Below are positions 8,433 to 16,414 of a stretch of DNA of 64,000 nt, in pieces (within the stretch, counting starts at the first letter, position 1; each line of letters begins with the position of its first letter). Below the pieces are notes generated by a model that ran no database searches, had not been told where the DNA came from, and saw only the letters and a list, made by a program, of their open reading frames with translations. This DNA is from Micrococcus terreus (lineage in GTDB: Bacteria > Actinomycetota > Actinomycetes > Actinomycetales > Micrococcaceae), in contig NZ_FPCG01000003.1 in NCBI RefSeq assembly GCF_900116905.1, forward strand, positions 62,001 to 126,000, in the 5' to 3' direction. The position numbers were made by a program, and so were the translations under genes.

Positions 8433-8789
8433 TCAGTCCGCTTCAGTGGGTGTAGACGGCTGACGGGGCGTGGTGGCGGCCAGGATGCGCGCCCGGACGC
8501 GTTCAGCCCGTTCCTCCTTCTCCCGGTCACGAGCACGGAGTTCGGTGGCGAGGTCTGTGTCGTCCACATCCACGGCCTCATGCAGCGCCAGCCTCAGGTC
8601 GAGCGCATCGAAGAGCCGTAGCAGCGGTGCCAGCTCGGCACCTGCATGCCCGTCCTCGACGCGGGCCAGCCACGAGCGCGAGACTCGCGCCCGCGCGGCA
8701 GTCTCCGCCTGGCTGAGGAGCTGTTCCAGGCGCGCGTTCCTCACCAGGATGCCCAGGGTCAGCGCCGTGCCAATCAGGTGGGGGTTCAC
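8433..8789 (-). CDS. XRE-type helix-turn-helix regulator
   Basis: 118 residues from GTG 8789. A longer open frame extends to 8972 but would read through the palindromic promoter region, so the short form is preferred. The N-terminal half has an XRE/HipB-like HTH: ARLEQLLSQAETAARARVS, then SWLARVEDGHAGAEL and LLRLFDALDLRL. The C-terminus is a charged helix (RDREKEERAERVRARI) and a Pro/Thr tail. Two 16-bp palindromes lie 12 and 35 bp upstream of the start, so autoregulation is likely. The same palindrome occurs at two distant loci. HipB-like regulators often repress toxin operons, but no hipA partner is adjacent. Confidence 0.75.
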   Translation of the reverse strand: MNPHLIGTALTLGILVRNARLEQLLSQAETAARARVSRSWLARVEDGHAGAELAPLLRLFDALDLRLALHEAVDVDDTDLATELRARDREKEERAERVRARILAATTPRQPSTPTEAD

Positions 8790-8800
8790 GTTGCACCTCG

Positions 8801-8816
8801 GTCCTCGAACGAGGAC
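8801..8816. promoter_or_regulatory. Palindromic operator, copy A
   Basis: GTCCTCGAACGAGGAC is a perfect 16-bp palindrome 12 bp upstream of the GTG of the XRE gene. It forms a pair with copy B, centre to centre 23 bp, about two helical turns. Confidence 0.75.
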
Positions 8817-8823
8817 AACTCTT

Positions 8824-8839
8824 GTCCTCGTTCGAGGAC
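8824..8839. promoter_or_regulatory. Palindromic operator, copy B
   Basis: GTCCTCGTTCGAGGAC is a perfect palindrome, identical to the site at 52902-52917 and one base different from the site at 25975-25990. Confidence 0.75.
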
Positions 8840-8888
8840 ATACTTCCACCGCGAACTCCTTCCCCGCCGAGGTTGTCCACAGACACGA

Positions 8889-8924
8889 CGAGCCCCGCTG
8901 CAGTTCGCACTGCAGCGGGGCTCG
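8889..8924 (-). terminator. Terminator of the symporter operon
   Basis: A perfect 16-bp inverted repeat (arms 8889-8904 and 8909-8924, starting CGAGCCCCGCTGCAGT) with a TCGC loop, just past the stop of the 42-residue gene. There is no U-tract, as usual for high-GC actinobacteria. Confidence 0.8.
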
Positions 8925-8949
8925 GTCGGTGAAGCTGGTGAGCGTCCGA

Positions 8950-9078
8950 TCAGATGATCTGGCGGCCCTCACGCTTGGCCTCTGCGGCGTCCTTGTAGAA
9001 GCCCCAGGCGATGGCGATCAGCACGCCGAGCACGAGCACCGGCCACATCAGCACGTACGCAGTCAGTAGTGCGGTCAT
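8950..9078 (-). CDS. 42-residue transporter small subunit
   Basis: A short frame from ATG 9078 behind a consensus AAGGAGGAAT site: MTALLTAYVLMWPVLVLGV, then a Trp/Phe/Tyr-containing membrane boundary and a charged tail AAEAKREGRQII. One transmembrane helix with a cytoplasmic basic end. It sits 38 bp after the symporter gene and before the operon terminator. NCBI-style annotation calls such peptides putative transporter small subunit. It probably assembles with the symporter; this is inferred from position and size. Confidence 0.75.
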   Translation of the reverse strand: MTALLTAYVLMWPVLVLGVLIAIAWGFYKDAAEAKREGRQII

Positions 9079-9116
9079 GATTCCTCCTTGCAATCCGTTC
9101 GGATCAGATCGTCAGG

Positions 9117-10823
9117 TCAGTTCGAGCGGGCAGCACCGGCGGGGACACCGTCGGCATCGGGACCGGCAGCACCGGCAGAGGCAGCAGCAGCCTCCGGCGT
9201 CGTCGGGTCGAAATCACCGGTGACATGCTGGATGGTCTCGAAGTCGAAGTTCTGGCTGGAGCGGAAGCTCATGAAGTAGCAGACCAGGAACGAGACCGCG
9301 TAGGCCACCAGGGAACCGGAGAGCACGGCGTAGTCGCGCAGGAACCCGAAGGCGAACGGGGCAGCGGCCAGGGTGGCCACGGCGCCGACGATGATCGCCG
9401 GCTTCAGTCCGAAGAAGCCGAACGCCATGATGCCCAGCACCACACCGATGCCGATGATCGCCAGGACCTCCACGATCACGGCCCATGCACCGTCCAGGGC
9501 CAGCCACTCGAAGCGGACCGGCAGGAACACCACCAGGGCGGCGATCACGGAGATGGTGAAGGCCATGTTGGTGACCTTCGGCCAGTAGAACGAGGCGATG
9601 ACCGGGAACACCAGGCAACCCCACAGAGCGCCGACGAACACCAGCAGGTCCAGGATGTTGAACTGGCTGGTAGCGAAGAACAGCGCGGCACCGGTGGCGA
9701 TGATCATCGTCACGCGGCCGATCAGCAGCATGGTCTTCGGGTTGGCGTTGTCGCGGCCCACCGACTGTCCGTACATGTCTGCCATGACGATGGAGGACAG
9801 TGCGGACAGATCCGAGTCAGCAGTGGAGGACAGTGAGCCGATGATCATCAGGAACGCCAGCGCCACCAGGATCAGCGGCAGGTACTGCGAGACCATCTGC
9901 GGGATCAGGTTGTTGACGTCACCGTCCATGGGCTCAATCCCCAGGTAGAGGGCCATCACGCCGAGCATGCCGATGCCGATCACGGTGCCGCCGTAGCCGA
10001 TGGTGGCGGTGATGAAGGTTGGCTTGATCAGATCCTCACGCACGGCGAACAGCCGCTGGGCGATGGTCTGGTTGCCGATCGCATAGGCCAGCACGGCCGC
10101 GATGTACGGGGCACCCTGGTTCATGAACGCCTCGGAGGAGAAGAAGTCCTGCTGCTGCGGGGTGACGTTGCCTGCGGCCACGCCGGCCTCGAACATAGAC
10201 GGTCCGCCCGCAGCGAAGAACACCACGGGGATGATGATCACGGCCGCGCCGAGCATGGCCATCACCTGGGCGAAGTCAGTCAGCACGGAGGCGCGGAAGC
10301 CGGACCACAGGGTGTACAGCAACACGCCCGCGGCGATGATCAGGATGCCCGCCCCGAAGCTCAGCGGGGAGAGCATGGCGATCAGGGCGCCGCCGGCAAT
10401 GAAGTTGGAGGTCAGCGAGATCAGCGAGCCCAGCACATTGGACCCGGCGAGCATCAGCTGAGAGGAGCGGCCATGGCGGGCGTACATGACCTCGGCAAGG
10501 GTGTGCGCCTTGGGGGCCACCTTGCGGATCCGCTTGCCGAAGGGGTAGATGAACAGGATCATCAGTGCGCCCCACAGCCCGTAGTGGATGGGGCCGGAGA
10601 CACCGTACGTATAGCCGGCGGTCGCGGAGGCGTACATCGAGGAGGCCCAGATCCAGGTGGCGGTCATGGACGCCGCGGAGACGCCGAAGCCGATCTGGTT
10701 GCCGGCGGTCATGTAGCCGTCGGCGTTCTCCTTCTTGCGGCTGATCATCATGGACATGACCAGCGTTCCCCCGTAGAAGAGGGCGAGCAGCAGGGCAACG
10801 AGCCCGATGCCCAGATATGTCAT
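9117..10823 (-). CDS. Sodium/solute symporter (SSS family)
   Basis: 568 residues from ATG 10823 (AGGAA site). At least 12 hydrophobic segments. The early MSMMISRKKENADGYMTAGNQIGFGVSA region, the ATWIWASSMYASA stretch and the GSLSSTADSDLSALSS motif in the second half match the SSS (solute:sodium symporter, PF00474) family; the last contains the Ser/Thr residues of the Na2 site. The tail is Ala/Gly-rich and cytoplasmic. Substrate cannot be read from sequence; urea/polyamine-type and carboxylate-type members are all possible. Followed by the small-subunit gene in an operon. Confidence 0.85.
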   Translation of the reverse strand: MTYLGIGLVALLLALFYGGTLVMSMMISRKKENADGYMTAGNQIGFGVSAASMTATWIWASSMYASATAGYTYGVSGPIHYGLWGALMILFIYPFGKRIRKVAPKAHTLAEVMYARHGRSSQLMLAGSNVLGSLISLTSNFIAGGALIAMLSPLSFGAGILIIAAGVLLYTLWSGFRASVLTDFAQVMAMLGAAVIIIPVVFFAAGGPSMFEAGVAAGNVTPQQQDFFSSEAFMNQGAPYIAAVLAYAIGNQTIAQRLFAVREDLIKPTFITATIGYGGTVIGIGMLGVMALYLGIEPMDGDVNNLIPQMVSQYLPLILVALAFLMIIGSLSSTADSDLSALSSIVMADMYGQSVGRDNANPKTMLLIGRVTMIIATGAALFFATSQFNILDLLVFVGALWGCLVFPVIASFYWPKVTNMAFTISVIAALVVFLPVRFEWLALDGAWAVIVEVLAIIGIGVVLGIMAFGFFGLKPAIIVGAVATLAAAPFAFGFLRDYAVLSGSLVAYAVSFLVCYFMSFRSSQNFDFETIQHVTGDFDPTTPEAAAASAGAAGPDADGVPAGAARSN

Positions 10824-11323
10824 TTCCTGTGCGGGCGGCACGGTCTTCCTTTCGTCGGCTGACAGGTCAGCCGCCGGCACCGGCAGGCGCGCCTCAGGTG
10901 CTTGCGCTCTCACGCGCGAGGCTGTGCCGCTGGTGCGAAGCGGCGTCCGGTCCTCACTCGTGGGCGCGTGATGCCCGAGGGACCAGCAGTTCAGCCCAGG
11001 CGGTCCTGGGCAGGCAGGCCGTGAGCACTCCACAGCCACCATTTCCCGACGACGGCCGGGCGGGTTCCGAGCATCGGCTCGGCTTCACCGGGCCTCACCC
11101 GGAGAACGGGGCTGCCACTCATGCATCGCCTGCGCTGACTCCATGCGCTTCTCGGCGCGGTCTGCAAGCACGAACACTGCACGTGGGGCAGTCCCTGCGG
11201 CGCCTCTGCGCCACAACGGCCGGCGATTTTCCACGAAACTGTGGAGTAACACCAGCCGACCCCACTGTTTCATATTCACCTGTGGGTGGCCAATCTCGCC
11301 CTGACCGGCCGTAGGGTGTGGCC
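10824..11323. other. 500-bp intergenic region without a convincing gene
   Basis: This separates the symporter start from the SDR start. Short open frames on both strands lack ribosome sites and family-like sequence. It holds one repeat-motif copy (11043) followed by a small hairpin (CCGAGC-ATCG-GCTCGG at 11067-11082) and presumably the promoters of both divergent genes. Confidence 0.6.
11043..11059 (+). repeat. Copy 3 of the TTCCCGACGACGGCC motif
   Basis: TTCCCGACGACGGCCGG in the intergenic region, 8 bp before a 6-bp-stem hairpin at 11067-11082. Confidence 0.8.
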
Positions 11324-12076
11324 ATGCAGACCAAGGGAAGAGTCGCGGTGGTGACCGGCGCCGGTTCGGGCATCGGCCGCGCCGTGGCGGAGCTGATGCT
11401 GGAGAGCGGATACCGAGTCGTTCTGGCGGGCCGGCGAGCGGAGCTGTTGGAAGAGGTGGCGCGGGGCAGAGAAGGTGCCCTGGTGGTGCCCACTGATGTG
11501 ACCGTCGTCGGGCAGGTGGACCGGCTGTTCCAGACCGCTGTGCAGACCTGGGGGCGCGTGGACGTGCTGTTCAACAACGCCGGGGTGACCGGTCCGGCGG
11601 TGAGTGCTGCGGATCTGGATCCGGCGGACTGGGACGCCACGGTGGCGGTGAATCTGACAGCGGCGACCCTGTGCGCGCGGGTGGCCATGCGCGTGATGAA
11701 GGAGCAGGACCCGCGGGGTGGGCGGATCATCAACAACGGTTCGATCGCGGCGCACACTCCGCGGCCGCAGTCGGTGGCGTACGCGGTGACGAAGCACGGG
11801 ATCACAGGGCTGACGAAGTCGATCGAACTGGACGGGCGCGCGTTCGGGATCTCCTGCGGGCAGATCGACATCGGCAACACGGCCACCGAGCTGGCGGACG
11901 CGTTCGTGGCCGGACCGGGCGCCCTGCAGCCGGACGGGCGGCGGATCCACGAGCCCACGTTCCCGGTGGCCGAGGCCGCGCGGGCGGTGCTGTTCATGGC
12001 GGACGTCCCGCCGAGCGCCAACGTGCTCAACATGGTGATCACCGCTGCGGGCATGCCCTTCGTCGGCCGCGGGTGA
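11324..12076 (+). CDS. Short-chain dehydrogenase/reductase
   Basis: 250 residues. It has the classical SDR set: TGAGSGIG cofactor loop near residue 12, FNNAG (NNAG motif), an INNGS serine and the YAVTK catalytic tetrad Tyr/Lys. An aspartate/arginine after beta-2 (LAGRRAE) suggests NADP(H). The C-terminal region PTFPVAEAARAVLFMADVPPSANVL is typical of sepiapterin-reductase-like or general-metabolism SDRs. Start ATG 11324 is preferred to GTG 11318. The substrate is unknown. Confidence 0.85.
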   Translation: MQTKGRVAVVTGAGSGIGRAVAELMLESGYRVVLAGRRAELLEEVARGREGALVVPTDVTVVGQVDRLFQTAVQTWGRVDVLFNNAGVTGPAVSAADLDPADWDATVAVNLTAATLCARVAMRVMKEQDPRGGRIINNGSIAAHTPRPQSVAYAVTKHGITGLTKSIELDGRAFGISCGQIDIGNTATELADAFVAGPGALQPDGRRIHEPTFPVAEAARAVLFMADVPPSANVLNMVITAAGMPFVGRG

Positions 12077-12161
12077 AGGGTGGAACTGCCGTGCGGACAT
12101 GGAACGGTGGGCGGTCCAGGAGTATGATGGACCGGTGCCGCCGGGACTGCCGGCAGCGCGC

Positions 12162-12234
12162 GGGGCTATAGCTCAGTTGGTAGAGCGTTTCGTTCGCAAT
12201 GAAAAGGTCAGGGGTTCAATTCCCCTTAGCTCCA
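12162..12234 (+). tRNA. tRNA-Ala (anticodon CGC)
   Basis: A 73-nt cloverleaf: acceptor GGGGCTA/TAGCTCC, D arm GCTC-AGTTGGTA-GAGC, anticodon stem TTTCG/TGAAA with loop TTCGCAA (CGC, reads GCG alanine codons), T arm AGGGG-TTCAATT-CCCCT, discriminator A. CCA is not encoded. Confidence 0.95.
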
Positions 12235-12247
12235 CTCGCCACCCTCG

Positions 12248-12278
12248 AAGGCCCCGGGACGTCACGTCCCGGGGCCTT
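12248..12278 (+). terminator. tRNA-Ala terminator
   Basis: A 15-bp perfect inverted repeat around a single C (starts AAGGCCCCGGGACGT), 13 bp after the tRNA. No U-tract. Confidence 0.85.
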
Positions 12279-12376
12279 CGTCGTACCCTGCCTTACTTGT
12301 CTGCGACGCTCTTGTCCCGGACGTGGACTGAGGTCCGGCCACCAGAGTTGGGGCCAGATGTAGGGTGATTCATCGC

Positions 12377-12413
12377 TTGTGTTCGGCAGAGAGTCCAGTG
12401 CATACTGGTACCA
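12377..12413 (+). promoter_or_regulatory. yefM-yoeB promoter and candidate operator
   Basis: TTGTGT (12377-12382), an 18-bp spacer and CATACT (12401-12406) form a plausible promoter. A TGGTACCA palindrome at 12406-12413 overlaps the -10 box, where YefM-type antitoxins bind. A GAGGAGG ribosome site follows at 12428. Confidence 0.55.
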
Positions 12414-12440
12414 GATCCCGTACCACTTTGAGGAGGCGTC

Positions 12441-12686
12441 ATGGCAGTCACGGCGACGGAGGCTCGCAAAAACCTCTTTCCCTTGATCCAGCAAGTCAAT
12501 GAGGACCGCGCCCCCGTCGAGATCACGTCGCGCAATGGCGATGCGGTGCTCATGTCACGGGCGGACTACGAGGCACTGGAGGAGACGGCGCACCTGCTTC
12601 GGGTTCCGGCGAACGCCCGCCACCTGCTGGAAAGCTTGGCGCAGGCTCGCTCGGGGGAGCGCATGGAGCGTGACTTGGAGCGATGA
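12441..12686 (+). CDS. yefM: YefM/Phd-family antitoxin
   Basis: 81 residues beginning MAVTATEARKNLFPLIQQVN, the Phd/YefM N-terminal DNA-binding fold, followed by VEITSRNGDAVLMSRADYEALEET, highly characteristic of YefM. The C-terminal acidic/basic helix (SGERMERDLER) should wrap the toxin. It neutralises YoeB and represses its own operon. It overlaps the toxin gene by four bases. Confidence 0.93.
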   Translation: MAVTATEARKNLFPLIQQVNEDRAPVEITSRNGDAVLMSRADYEALEETAHLLRVPANARHLLESLAQARSGERMERDLER

Positions 12687-12940
12687 GGTTGGTCTTCACG
12701 CCCAACGGATGGGATGACTACACCTATTGGCTCGCAGCCGACCGCCAGAATCTGAAGCGCATCAACCGATTGATCGATGACGCCCTCCGCGATCCCACCT
12801 CCGGGATCGGCAAGCCAGAACCGTTGCGCCACATGCTCTCTGGGGCTTGGTCCCGGCGAATCACGGAGGAACATCGGCTTGTCTACCTCGTGGACGGTGA
12901 CGGCCTCGTCATCCTCCAGGCCCGCTTCCACTACAGCTGA
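12683..12940 (+). CDS. yoeB: YoeB-family mRNA interferase toxin
   Basis: 85 residues with the YoeB pattern: FTPNGWDDYTYW at the start, KRINRLIDD, GIGKPEPLRH, GAWSRRITEEHRLVY and the ending ILQARFHYS. The Glu46-type general base, the Arg65-type residue and the C-terminal HY catalytic end of E. coli YoeB appear conserved. It cleaves mRNA at the ribosomal A site when freed from YefM. Full length, so likely functional. The module lies between the tRNA-Ala gene and a copy of its 3' end. Confidence 0.93.
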   Translation: MRLVFTPNGWDDYTYWLAADRQNLKRINRLIDDALRDPTSGIGKPEPLRHMLSGAWSRRITEEHRLVYLVDGDGLVILQARFHYS

Positions 12941-13017
12941 GGCGCGCCCTCCATCGTCATCAGTACGAGATCATCAACAGATGAGCGCGATAGAGGCGGA
13001 GTTCGACACGCGCCCTG

Positions 13018-13076
13018 AGCTCCACTGAATTGCCCTGAACGATCAAGGGTCTCGGAACTGCGGTTCCGGGGCCCTT
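13018..13076 (+). repeat. Degenerate copy of the tRNA-Ala 3' end and terminator
   Basis: AGCTCCACT at 13018-13026 repeats the last seven bases of the tRNA plus two flanking bases (12228-12236). After it, as after the tRNA, comes a hairpin: arms 13045-13058 and 13062-13076, followed by TTCGTCGTAC, which also follows the tRNA terminator at 12277. The repeat brackets the yefM-yoeB pair, as an attachment-site duplication would. Confidence 0.55.
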
Positions 13077-13498
13077 CGTCGTACAACCTGTCATTGGCGC
13101 GCCGCTATGAAAGGTTGTGTCCCTGACCTGTCACAGCACGCCTGGAAAGTAGAATGACTCGACACCGGGAGCGGGGCCCAGACCCCACAACAGATCCGGG
13201 CCCCGATGGGAGCTCATTGACGGTTCCAAGCATGTCGACCCCGCCGGCTGCTCACTGCAGTGTCAGCCCATGGCGCGGCAATGTCCGCAGAGGGGCCAGC
13301 CGTTCGATCCCTGCCGACTATTGCGGGCAGGAATCTGTTAGCCGGAAGGGCAGCCGGAGTGCATATGAAGCACATCAGGATCAGACTCATGCCTTGAGTA
13401 GTAGGCCGAGACTTGCATGGCGGTTCCTATCGTTCGGGTCGCCCGTTGGTGGGGACACCGTGAACGTAGTTTCGAGTCCGGACAAGATAAGGATCCGG
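13077..13498. other. 420-bp region without a recognisable gene
   Basis: Open frames here on the plus strand lack ribosome sites and do not resemble proteins. Base composition is less GC-rich than the flanks. It may be remnant DNA of an inserted element with the adjacent OGG-like gene. Confidence 0.5.
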
Positions 13499-14221
13499 CT
13501 ACGTCGTTCTGACCTCGTCCGGCTGGGGTCTAGAACCGTCGTTGCGGATCAGGCGGAAGATGCGCTCCTCGACGTCGGCTGGCGGAAGTGGATTGCCGGT
13601 CGACCTCGACTTTCCCCACTGCCGCAGTAGATCGATGTACTTCTCGTAGGACGGGGTCTTGGCATATCGGAGCCGTGGGCCACCGTTGTCTCGGAGCCAC
13701 CGCATGACCAACTGATCCAGCACGGGCGCGGTATTGTCGACGTTCCTGCCTTTCTCGGTGGTGACGAAGTACAGCCACTTAGTGAAGAACGCTGGGCCGA
13801 GGCCCGCGATCTTGCCCTCATTGTTGAGGTAGTAGTAGCCGGCAACGGGTCCGTCCTGCGTGGCAATCTCCGATGCCTTCTCAAGCCGGCGCACCGATTG
13901 CTCTGAGATGTTGGCACCGTGGAATGCGCGGGAGCCTGTCAGGACGTAAGCCGTTCTGTAGGGGCCATACCCGGAAGAGCCGTGCCCCCACATCATGGCA
14001 ACGACAAATGCACTTGCGGTGTCTGTCTTCAGGTTCGCGGTGACGAACTGAGCCACGTCCAGGCGATCCATCTGCCGTGGGAGGTCTTCGATCGATTCCG
14101 CCAGGCCGTCGATGTGTCCGAGCCACCTCAACCAGGAGTCCTTCCTGACGGGGAACTTCTGTTGCGGAGCGAAGTCTGGGGCATCGATGAGTTCTTGGAG
14201 GAGCGTGGGAGGAACGTTCAT
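13499..14221 (-). CDS. 8-oxoguanine DNA glycosylase OGG-fold protein
   Basis: 240 residues. The C-terminal half has the helix-hairpin-helix glycosylase layout seen in archaeal AGOG-type enzymes: GKIAGLGPAFFTKWLYF with candidate catalytic Lys148, then NTAPVLDQLVMRWL with candidate Asp169. The N-terminal half contains GHGSSGYGPYRT. This matches proteins annotated as OGG-fold 8-oxoguanine glycosylase-like, often found in accessory and defence regions. It is expected to bind or excise modified bases, but activity is inferred. GC content is lower than the flanking genes, suggesting transfer. Confidence 0.6.
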   Translation of the reverse strand: MNVPPTLLQELIDAPDFAPQQKFPVRKDSWLRWLGHIDGLAESIEDLPRQMDRLDVAQFVTANLKTDTASAFVVAMMWGHGSSGYGPYRTAYVLTGSRAFHGANISEQSVRRLEKASEIATQDGPVAGYYYLNNEGKIAGLGPAFFTKWLYFVTTEKGRNVDNTAPVLDQLVMRWLRDNGGPRLRYAKTPSYEKYIDLLRQWGKSRSTGNPLPPADVEERIFRLIRNDGSRPQPDEVRTT

Positions 14222-14433
14222 GTCCTGATGGTGCCCGGTGGACAGGACGAGGTAAACAGCAGTACCGGGTATCGACCGGACACCTGGCCCGATGTGTGGC
14301 CACTGCGAGCACCTCGGTCTCTCTCGAGTTCAGGCTGAGTGCACTTGATCTTCGGTTCGGCCGGGTCGGTTGCCATAGCACGTGAACTCCCGTAGATGTG
14401 ATGTACCGCACATCTGCATCTGAGGGAGATCCC

Positions 14434-15819
14434 GTGTCCACACCGAACCTGTCCCGTCGTTCGTTCCTCGCCCTGGCCGGCGCCGGAGCGGTCAGCACCA
14501 TCGCCTGGCCGGCCTGGGCCGCTGATGCCCGCCGCCCCGGCGCGGTCCGCGCGCCCAAGCTCACTGCCTCCGACCGGCAGATCATCAACCAGATCCGCCC
14601 GTCCAACGCGATCGAGCACCTGACGCACCTGACCGAGAACATCGGGCAGCGTTACACCGGCACCCCGCAGGAGAAGGAAGCGGCCGACTACCTGGCCGCC
14701 ACCCTCGAGAAGTACGGATACGGCGTGGACGTCGAGTCCTTCGAGGTCCCGGACCGTCGGATCGGCACACTGACCGGCCCCGCCCTGACCGACACGCTGA
14801 ACTGGGGAGTGGGACCGGCTCCCCAGGGCCCGCAGAACGTGACCGTCGCCGGAGAACTGATGGTGGCGCCGTCGGGAATGCCTGCTGACCTGCCGGCCGA
14901 CCTGGCCGGGAGGATCGTCATGCGCGTGGTGACCGCCACCGAAGACATCACCCCGCTGGCTGTGGCCGCCGCCGCACGCGGGGCCGTGGCCGTGATCTCC
15001 ACCCGCCGGGACGCGAACTACCCGAGCCAGGCCTCCGCCTTCGCCCCGAACCTGCGCGTGGAGTCAGTGGACATCCCCGTGGTCGGGGTGAGCCAGGTGC
15101 AGAAGCACGCGCTGCTCGCCGCCCTCGAGCGCGGTGCGGTCCGGCTGACGCTGACCACCGAAGAGTTCGTCAACACCACCAGCCAGAACGTGATCGCCAC
15201 CCGCGCCGGCCAGAAGGGCGGTGGCAAGGGCGGCCGTGACTGGGTCATGCTCGGCGCACACTATGACACCGTGATCGGCTCGCGCGGCGCCAATGACAAC
15301 GCCTCCGGCACCTCGGCGCTGCTGGAGCTGGCGCGCGTGATGCGCAATGCCCCCACCTCCAGCGACCTCTCCTTCGGGTTCTGGGGTTCGGAGGAGGTCG
15401 GGCTGGTCGGATCCCAGATCTACGCGCAGAACCTGGACGCGGGGGAGCGCGGACGCCTGCGCGGGGTGTTCAACAATGACATGATCGCCACCAGCTGGGC
15501 GCCCTCGGAGAAGTATTGGGTGCTGGACCTGCGCGGGGAGTCCAACCGCGTGAACCAGGCCGTCTACGCGGTGGGCGACCGCATGGGCTACCGCGCGCAG
15601 ATGTCCGACATCTTCGAGATGGGCCGCAGCGACCACCAGTCGTTCTCCCAGGTGGGCGTGCCCTCAGGCAACTTCGGCTGGCTGCACACCGACGGCTTCA
15701 TCCTCGAGCCGGAGTACCACTCCTCCGACGACACCGTGGCCCGCAACATCTCCGTTGAGCGCCTCACCGTCGCCATGGAGATCCAGGGCGCCGCGGCCTA
15801 CGCGCTGGCGAGGGACTGA
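14434..15819 (+). CDS. Tat-exported M28-family metallopeptidase
   Basis: 461 residues from GTG 14434, preceded by GAGGGAG. A twin-arginine signal (LSRRSFLALAGAGAV) ends in PAWAA. A PA-like domain spans about residues 100-240. The M28 zinc peptidase domain follows, with GAHYDTV (zinc His/Asp), GANDNASGTSALLE (bridging Asp), GFWGSEEVGLVGS (catalytic Glu and zinc Glu), NNDM and a late zinc ligand His in MGRSDHQSF. It is an exported aminopeptidase-like enzyme for peptide nutrition. An upstream in-frame GTG at 14398 is rejected because it would bury the Tat motif. Confidence 0.88.
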   Translation: MSTPNLSRRSFLALAGAGAVSTIAWPAWAADARRPGAVRAPKLTASDRQIINQIRPSNAIEHLTHLTENIGQRYTGTPQEKEAADYLAATLEKYGYGVDVESFEVPDRRIGTLTGPALTDTLNWGVGPAPQGPQNVTVAGELMVAPSGMPADLPADLAGRIVMRVVTATEDITPLAVAAAARGAVAVISTRRDANYPSQASAFAPNLRVESVDIPVVGVSQVQKHALLAALERGAVRLTLTTEEFVNTTSQNVIATRAGQKGGGKGGRDWVMLGAHYDTVIGSRGANDNASGTSALLELARVMRNAPTSSDLSFGFWGSEEVGLVGSQIYAQNLDAGERGRLRGVFNNDMIATSWAPSEKYWVLDLRGESNRVNQAVYAVGDRMGYRAQMSDIFEMGRSDHQSFSQVGVPSGNFGWLHTDGFILEPEYHSSDDTVARNISVERLTVAMEIQGAAAYALARD

Positions 15820-15832
15820 GGCGGCGCGGTGG

Positions 15833-16207
15833 TCAACTGCTCGGAGTCACCAAGTGGCCGGCCAGCATCACCGACGTCTGGTCCATCGTCAGCTCGGCAG
15901 CGGCCACTCCCGTGACCAGATCGAACGCCTGGTCCTCGCTCAGGGTGAGGCGTAAGCCGTTGAGGCGAACAAAGTGCTGCAAAGCGACCCAGGCAGTGCG
16001 TTTGTTCCCATCCAGTAAGCCGTGGTTTCGAGTGAGTGACTCCAAGAGGGCGGCTGCCTTGCTCGGGAAGGAAGCGTAGACCTCGCGTCCGTAGGCGACC
16101 GTGGCAGGGCGGGCGAGGGCGGATTCGAGCAGTCCCGCGTCTCTCACGTGAAAGCCGAGGCGGTCTGCGAAGTACAGGACGTCGTCGAGGGAGACGTACT
16201 CCGTCAT
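15833..16207 (-). CDS. doc: Doc-type Fic-fold toxin
   Basis: 124 residues, the length of phage P1 Doc. The active-site loop is NHGLLDGNKRTAWVAL (His62, Asp66, Asn68, Lys69, Arg70), matching the Doc/Fic HxFx(D/E)(G/A)NKR signature. Doc phosphorylates EF-Tu to stop translation. The gene overlaps the upstream antitoxin by four bases, and its residues appear intact. Transcribed convergently with the M28 peptidase gene. Confidence 0.9.
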   Translation of the reverse strand: MTEYVSLDDVLYFADRLGFHVRDAGLLESALARPATVAYGREVYASFPSKAAALLESLTRNHGLLDGNKRTAWVALQHFVRLNGLRLTLSEDQAFDLVTGVAAAELTMDQTSVMLAGHLVTPSS

Positions 16208-16410
16208 GCGTCAGCGAGACGGCGGAGCAGGCTGGCGTCTTCTGCCAAGACGGCCGCCAAAGTCTGCTCACGAGCGGCTTGACGATGAGCTGACTCCAGA
16301 ACCATCTTCACGCCGCGCAGGACGAGGGCGCTCTTGGATGTGTGTTCAGCCGCTGCCAGCTCGTCCAGCTGTGCGTCCAGTTCGTCAGGCAGTCGCAGGT
16401 TCATGGCCAT
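16204..16410 (-). CDS. Ribbon-helix-helix-like antitoxin of the Doc pair
   Basis: 68 residues from ATG 16410. The N-terminus MNLRLPDELDAQLDELA and following ALVLRGVKMVLESA look like a ribbon-helix-helix (Arc/MetJ/CopG) fold, unlike the Phd fold of classical phd-doc. The C-terminal Ala/Leu helix (LAAVLAEDASLLRRLAD) would block the toxin. It should also repress the operon through the repeats immediately upstream. An in-frame extension to 16461 runs through these repeats and is not used. Confidence 0.8.
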   Translation of the reverse strand: MAMNLRLPDELDAQLDELAAAEHTSKSALVLRGVKMVLESAHRQAAREQTLAAVLAEDASLLRRLADA

Positions 16411-16414
16411 GTCA

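Noticed and set aside
712-8881. Two DnaA-box-like TTGTCCACA sites (712-720, 8873-8881)
   Set aside because: Only two 9-mers in 64 kb with no cluster, dnaA or dnaN; close to chance, so not an origin.
8790-8972. Longer N-terminus for the XRE regulator
   Set aside because: It would translate both operator palindromes and part of the neighbouring terminator.
11085-11279. 64-codon minus-strand frame in the intergenic region
   Set aside because: No convincing ribosome site, no homology-like pattern; treated as non-coding.
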